NCBI GenBank assembly: GCA_900549675.1
Contig: URPG01000063.1
Location: forward strand, 1-9,272
DNA length: 9,272 nt
Source of the DNA: an uncultured Oscillospiraceae bacterium
GTDB taxonomy: Bacteria; Bacillota; Clostridia; Oscillospirales; Acutalibacteraceae
Direction: 5' to 3'
Shown: in pieces, positions 5,885 to 9,272 of the stretch
Layout: each line of letters begins with the position of its first letter
Position numbering within the stretch: the stretch's first letter is position 1
Made by a program: the position numbers and the translations under genes
The notes under the pieces: model-generated
Database searches by the model: none
The model's input: the letters and a program-made list of their open reading frames with translations, nothing else
What the model was told of the DNA's origin: nothing

Positions 5885-7546
5885 ATGTTATCTCAATTAT
5901 TCATCAACAAAATTGCTGTTATCGAACGTGCGTCCATAGATTTTCAAAAAGGATTTACTGTGTTGACAGGTGAAACCGGTGCCGGTAAATCTATTATTAT
6001 TGATGCGATTCATGTAATTCTTGGTGAAAGAGCATCTAAAAATCTGATTCGTACAGGAGCACAATCTGCCAATGTTTCGGCTCTGTTTACAGAGTTACCA
6101 CCCGAGATTCTTGTATTGGCAGAATCTTTTGGTGTGCCGAGAGAAGAAGACTCTTCACTTTTAATTTATCGTGAAATTCGAGCGGAGGGGAAATCTATCT
6201 GTAAAATTAATGGTGCACCAGTTACCGTTTCTATGTTGAAAGAATTAGGGCAGCTTTTGGTAAGTATTCATGGCCAACATGAAGGCTATGAGCTTTTGTC
6301 AGAGAATATTCCCATCTACTATCTTGACGATTTTGGAGGGTTTACACAGCTTTTGCAAGAATATCAGTCAGTATATAAAGAGTTGAAAGCCACCCAAAAA
6401 AAATTGGAAAATTTTAATATTGATGAGGCTGAAAAAGCCCGTAAAATAGATTTGCTGAAGTATCAGATAGAGGAAATTACGGAGGCTGATCTTCATATTG
6501 GAGAAGAAGAAGAATTGATTTCTGAACGCGAAGCAATTCGCAATCAAGAAAAAATTTCTTCTACTGTTAAAAAGGTGCAATCTTATTTGGCAGGTGATGA
6601 AGAACAAAATGGAATTCTATCTGAAGTGACTTTAGCTGCTGATGAAATGGAAGGTTTATCAGAATGGTTAGAGGACGCAGATTCAGCAGCTCAAAAGTTA
6701 AGAGAGGCACAATATCTTTTAGAAGATGCTGATGAAATTGTTCGCTCTTTTCACATGGATTTTAGTATAGATTCAATCGATATCATCGAAAATAGATTGG
6801 ATTTGATTCATCGCTTAAAATTAAAATATGGTGATAACGAAGAAGAAATTTTGAATTACTTACAAAAGTCTTTAGAAGAATTACATGACATTGAATTTGC
6901 TGATGAAGAACGAGAAAAATTAGAGTTAATTTATGAGGAACAAAAACAGAAGGCCATTATTTTAGCAAAAGACCTTTCTAAAAAACGTAAAGCAGCAGCT
7001 ATAAAATTCAAACAGCAAATTGAAGCAGAATTACGTTTTTTAAATATGCCCAACTTTACATTTGAAGTGGAAATTGAAAGAGTTCCCTTATACGCAATGG
7101 GGTGTGATCATGTACAGTTTTTGGTTTCTGCCAACAAAGGAGAACCGCCGAAGCTAATGTCGAAAATTGCCTCCGGTGGCGAGCTTTCACGTATTATGCT
7201 TTCGATTAAAACTGTACTTTCGGGAAAAGATAAGATTGATACACTAATATTTGATGAAATCGATACAGGTATCAGTGGAGAAGCTGCCAATAAAGTGGGG
7301 TTAAAACTAAAGGAAGTTTCACAAAATAGACAGGTCATTTGTATTACACATTTGGCACAAATGGCTGCCTTAGCGGATAATCATCTTTTTATTGCTAAAC
7401 ATGAAAAAGAAGGGAGAACCTTTACAGAAGTCACTTTGTTAAATGAAGAAATGAGAATTCATGAGTTGGCGCGTATTATCGGCGGTGATGAAATTACAGA
7501 TTTAAAATTAAAAATGGCAAAAGAAATGTTAAAAAAAAGGACTTGA
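5885..7546 (+). CDS. recN: DNA repair protein RecN
   Basis: SMC-like ATPase that acts early in double-strand-break repair by recombination, binding DNA ends and promoting cohesion with RecA. The 553-residue product has typical length. The N-terminal ATPase half carries Walker A GETGAGKS (29-36) and the RecN-specific HGQHEGYELL (129-138). Residues about 153-385 are charged, helical coiled coil, shorter than in SMC proteins as expected for RecN. The C-terminal half has the ABC signature SGGELSR (430-436), Walker B TLIFDEIDTGISG (453-465, D457/E458) and the H-loop ITHLAQMA (487-494). The start is ATG 5885, coupled to argR by the overlapping AGGTGA/stop. It is the last gene of the block; its TGA stop lies inside the -35 box of the tyrS promoter. 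I see no LexA-type operator before the gene, but regulation could act far upstream. Confidence 0.97.
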   Translation: MLSQLFINKIAVIERASIDFQKGFTVLTGETGAGKSIIIDAIHVILGERASKNLIRTGAQSANVSALFTELPPEILVLAESFGVPREEDSSLLIYREIRAEGKSICKINGAPVTVSMLKELGQLLVSIHGQHEGYELLSENIPIYYLDDFGGFTQLLQEYQSVYKELKATQKKLENFNIDEAEKARKIDLLKYQIEEITEADLHIGEEEELISEREAIRNQEKISSTVKKVQSYLAGDEEQNGILSEVTLAADEMEGLSEWLEDADSAAQKLREAQYLLEDADEIVRSFHMDFSIDSIDIIENRLDLIHRLKLKYGDNEEEILNYLQKSLEELHDIEFADEEREKLELIYEEQKQKAIILAKDLSKKRKAAAIKFKQQIEAELRFLNMPNFTFEVEIERVPLYAMGCDHVQFLVSANKGEPPKLMSKIASGGELSRIMLSIKTVLSGKDKIDTLIFDEIDTGISGEAANKVGLKLKEVSQNRQVICITHLAQMAALADNHLFIAKHEKEGRTFTEVTLLNEEMRIHELARIIGGDEITDLKLKMAKEMLKKRT

Positions 7547-7570
7547 CAAATCTCTTAAAATCAATATACT
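7543..7570 (+). promoter_or_regulatory. tyrS promoter, -35 box overlapping the recN stop codon
   Basis: TTGACA (7543-7548), a 16-nt AT-rich spacer and TATACT (7565-7570) form a near-consensus sigma-A type promoter. Transcription would start near 7577-7580, just before the T-box stem I. The recN TGA (7544-7546) is embedded in the -35 hexamer, so operon end and promoter share bases. Confidence 0.85.
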
Positions 7571-7784
7571 ATACAATAATAGCAACGATAGAAAAAAAGT
7601 AGATTTTGTTTTGGTTTCAGAGAGTCTGCGGGTGGTGTAAGCAGATACCGTTCAAAATTGAAGTTACCTTCTTGAGCTGCCGCCTGAACGGAAACAAGTA
7701 GGGTTTGTGCCGTGTTGTGAGCGTTATATCACAAGGACATATTTGTGTCTGTGAGGTCCTTATTTGAAAAAATGAGGATAAATT

Positions 7785-7814
7785 GAGGTGGTACCGCGAG
7801 TTAATTTCGCCCTC
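7785..7814 (+). promoter_or_regulatory. T-box antiterminator
   Basis: GAGG (7785-7788) pairs with CCTC (7811-7814), GCGA (7796-7799) pairs with TCGC (7807-7810), and the seven-base bulge TGGTACC (7789-7795) lies between the helices. This is the canonical antiterminator. It uses bases 7809-7814 of the terminator's 5' arm, so the two folds exclude each other. Confidence 0.9.
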
Positions 7815-7842
7815 TGTGTTAATAAAACACAGAGGGCTTTTT
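7809..7842 (+). terminator. T-box-controlled intrinsic terminator
   Basis: GCCCTCTGTGTT (7809-7820) pairs perfectly over 12 bp with AACACAGAGGGC (7826-7837) around a five-base loop, followed by five T (7838-7842). It forms when tRNA-Tyr is charged and stops transcription before tyrS. No other terminator is visible after recN, so it probably also ends read-through from the upstream operon. Confidence 0.95.
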
Positions 7843-7878
7843 GTTTGCGGTTTATAAACTAAGAAAAGAGGAAGAAAG

Positions 7879-9105
7879 ATGAAAATTTATGATGAATTAA
7901 AGGCCAGAGGTCTTTTGGCACAAGTAACAAATGAAGAAGAAATCAGTAAAATGGTCAACGAAGGTAAGGCGGTTTTTTATATTGGCTTTGATCCGACGGC
8001 TGACAGTTTGCATGTAGGGCATTTCATGGCCTTATGTTTAATGAAACGCTTGCAAATGGCTGGGAATAAACCCATTGCCTTAATCGGCGGTGGAACAGCT
8101 ATGGTTGGCGACCCTTCAGGGAGAACCGATATGCGTAACATGATGACACCGGAAACAATTCAGCATAACTGTGATTGTTTTAAAAAGCAGATGAGCCGGT
8201 TCATTGAATTTGGCGAAGATAAGGCGTTAATGGTGAATAATGCAGATTGGCTTACGACTCAAAATTATATCGAATTTTTAAGAGAAGTCGGACCACATTT
8301 TAGCGTAAATAGAATGCTCTCTGCCGAATGTTACAAGCAAAGAATGGAAAAGGGCCTTAGTTTTTTAGAATTTAACTATATGATTATGCAAAGCTTTGAT
8401 TTCTATGTTTTATTTCAAAAATATGGTTGTAATATGCAGTTTGGCGGAGACGACCAGTGGAGTAATATGCTGGGAGGTACGGAATTAATACGCCGTAAGC
8501 TGGGTAAAGATGCTCATGCAATGACAATCACTTTACTATTAAACTCCGAAGGAAATAAAATGGGAAAAACTCAGTCCGGGGCGGTATGGTTAGACCCTAA
8601 TAAAACATCACCTTTTGATTTCTATCAATATTGGAGAAACGTTGATGATGCCGATGTTATCAAGTGCTTAAAAATGCTGACCTTTCTGCCTCTAGAAGAA
8701 ATCGATAAGATGGAAGAATGGCAAGGCAGTGAACTTAACAAAGCAAAAGAGATTTTAGCTTTTGAGCTGACCAATTTGGTTCATGGTGAAGAGGAAGCAG
8801 CCAAAGCACAGGAAACAGCAAAAGCTTTATTTGTTTCCGGAGGAAATACAGCAAACATGCCGACCACAACCTTAAAGGCAGAAGACTTTACAGATGGAAT
8901 GATAGGTATTTTAGATTTACTGATGAAAACCGGTTTGACTCCTTCCAAAAAAGAAGCCAGAAGAGTAGTAGAGCAGGGGGGAATCAGTATGGCTGATACA
9001 AAAGTAACCGACGTTTACTTGCAAATTGCCATTACAGAATTTCAAGAAAAGGAGATAATCATCAAAAAAGGTAAAAAAATCTTTCATAAAGTTATTTTGG
9101 ATTAA
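7879..9105 (+). CDS. tyrS: Tyrosyl-tRNA synthetase
   Basis: Class I aminoacyl-tRNA synthetase that activates tyrosine with ATP and charges tRNA-Tyr; a cytosolic homodimer in the family. The 408-residue product has the Rossmann catalytic domain with the HIGH-type motif HVGH (45-48), the tyrosine pocket region including IGFDPTADSL (35-44), NYMIMQSFDF (166-175) and GGDDQWSNMLGG (189-200), and the KMSKS-type loop KMGKT (227-231). An anticodon-binding helical region follows. A C-terminal S4-like RNA-binding domain (about 346-408) includes SKKEARRVVEQGG. The DDQWSN form differs from the SDQWGN of the B. subtilis type and resembles the variant I associate with Clostridia-like TyrRS. ATG 7879 follows AGAGGA (7867-7872) at 6-nt spacing. 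Expression is controlled by the upstream T-box, whose UAC specifier independently supports tyrosine specificity. Its last 14 bp overlap the convergent minus-strand gene. Confidence 0.98.
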   Translation: MKIYDELKARGLLAQVTNEEEISKMVNEGKAVFYIGFDPTADSLHVGHFMALCLMKRLQMAGNKPIALIGGGTAMVGDPSGRTDMRNMMTPETIQHNCDCFKKQMSRFIEFGEDKALMVNNADWLTTQNYIEFLREVGPHFSVNRMLSAECYKQRMEKGLSFLEFNYMIMQSFDFYVLFQKYGCNMQFGGDDQWSNMLGGTELIRRKLGKDAHAMTITLLLNSEGNKMGKTQSGAVWLDPNKTSPFDFYQYWRNVDDADVIKCLKMLTFLPLEEIDKMEEWQGSELNKAKEILAFELTNLVHGEEEAAKAQETAKALFVSGGNTANMPTTTLKAEDFTDGMIGILDLLMKTGLTPSKKEARRVVEQGGISMADTKVTDVYLQIAITEFQEKEIIIKKGKKIFHKVILD

Positions 9106-9272
9106 TCGTAAGCCAATCGGCAGCGGCTTTTTGTAAAGCTGCAAAATCGTTTTTAATATTTTCTTCAATTACTTGTGTTAAAAGATAAGACAGCACCTTT
9201 CCTAGCTGTTTGTTTTCAGAGAATCCAATGCGTAATAAATCATTTCCACGAATGTTTAAGTTTCTAAAACTT
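9092..9272 (-). CDS. cca: CCA-adding tRNA nucleotidyltransferase family, C-terminal part (gene runs off the window)
   Basis: An open minus-strand frame enters from the right edge and ends with TAA at 9092-9094. The 59 visible residues read roughly IRGNDLLRIGF-(S)ENKQLGKVLSYLL, then TQVIEENIKNDFAALQKAA and end in NPK. The pattern G-DL---G-------LG--L--LL--V-----I-N----L is the C-terminal tail/body helix motif of class II CCA-adding enzymes, which add or repair the 3' CCA end of tRNAs. The catalytic GSxxRD/DxD head would lie outside the window, so a poly(A) polymerase of the same family or an A-adding variant cannot be excluded. It is convergent with tyrS and overlaps its 3' end by 14 bp. No start codon is visible because the gene is truncated by the window. 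Confidence 0.75.
   Translation of the reverse strand, partial: SFRNLNIRGNDLLRIGFSENKQLGKVLSYLLTQVIEENIKNDFAALQKAAADWLTINPK
9110..9132 (+). terminator. Weak possible terminator after tyrS
   Basis: AAGCC (9110-9114) can pair with GGCTT (9125-9129) over a ten-base loop, and the T run 9128-9132 follows directly. It begins four bases after the tyrS stop. The stem is short, shares bases with the T run and lies within the opposite-strand coding region, so this is a tentative call. Confidence 0.3.

Larger units (their letters stand above)
7580..7842 (+). promoter_or_regulatory. Tyrosine-specific T-box riboswitch leader of tyrS
   Basis: Cis-acting leader RNA that binds tRNA-Tyr and lets transcription continue into tyrS when the tRNA is uncharged. 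In stem I, ATTTTG (7603-7608) pairs with CAAAAT (7653-7658). AGTA (7598-7601) faces GAA (7660-7662) as the loop-E/S-turn motif, and the specifier codon is TAC (7665-7667, Tyr). AGAGAG (7619-7624) and the hairpin TCTGC/GCAGA (7625-7629/7641-7645) with loop GGGTGGTGTAA form the distal part that docks the tRNA elbow. GAGCTGCC, AGTAGG (7698-7703) and a stem-III hairpin AAGGAC/GTCCTT (7733-7738/7756-7761) follow. The T-box TGGTACC is at 7789-7795; its variable base is U, matching the A73 discriminator of bacterial tRNA-Tyr. This leader fills the whole 332-nt gap between recN and tyrS. Confidence 0.96.

Noticed and set aside
5964..5992. TTGACA followed by a TAAATC, as a possible promoter in recN.
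   Set aside because: The bases encode the invariant Walker A region of RecN and the -10 match is poor.
9120..9142. Bulged hairpin GCAG/CTGC with CTTT/AAAG as a second terminator after tyrS.
   Set aside because: The stem is interrupted by a three-base bulge and is followed by A residues rather than a T run, so it is unlikely to terminate.
8917..9168. Antisense open frame of 83 codons at the tyrS end.
   Set aside because: A different minus-strand frame here encodes the recognisable CCA-enzyme tail (9092-9272); this one is a shadow of that gene and of tyrS.

Overview
This window is a compact stretch of low-GC, bacterial housekeeping DNA. A tyrosine T-box riboswitch, AGGAGG-type ribosome binding sites and the gene order dxs-tlyA-nadK-argR-recN all point to the Bacillota (Firmicutes), most likely a clostridial or Negativicutes-like lineage. 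The sporulation genes that often follow recN in spore formers (spoIVB, spo0A) are absent, which weakly suggests a non-sporulating organism. Genus cannot be fixed from the sequence alone.

Positions 68-7546 hold seven plus-strand genes packed like one operon: lgt (lipoprotein maturation), folD (one-carbon/folate metabolism), dxs (first step of the MEP isoprenoid pathway), tlyA (rRNA 2'-O-methyltransferase family), nadK (NADP synthesis), argR (arginine-responsive regulator) and recN (double-strand-break repair ATPase). Gaps run from a 17-nt overlap (dxs/tlyA) to 15 nt (nadK/argR). Several ribosome binding sites overlap the preceding stop codon, so translational coupling is likely. The genes share no single pathway. 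The cluster is a conserved housekeeping block, although xseA, xseB and ispA, which usually sit between folD and dxs, are missing here.

Positions 7543-7878 are a regulatory region. A near-consensus promoter has its -35 box laid over the recN stop codon. It is followed by a complete T-box leader with a UAC (Tyr) specifier, a UGGUACC T-box, an antiterminator and a strong intrinsic terminator. This controls tyrS (7879-9105). No other terminator is visible after recN, so the T-box terminator probably also ends read-through from the upstream operon.

At the right edge, the 3' end of a minus-strand gene (9092-9272) converges on tyrS and overlaps its last 14 bp. Its 59 visible residues match the C-terminal domain of CCA-adding tRNA nucleotidyltransferases.

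I see no mobile elements, CRISPR array, tRNA or rRNA genes, and no convincing undescribed system. The points most worth a second look are the shared promoter/stop and shared terminator at recN-tyrS, an acidic C-terminal tail on Lgt, a dnaX-like slippery heptamer at the dxs/tlyA junction, and a near-consensus promoter inside dxs.
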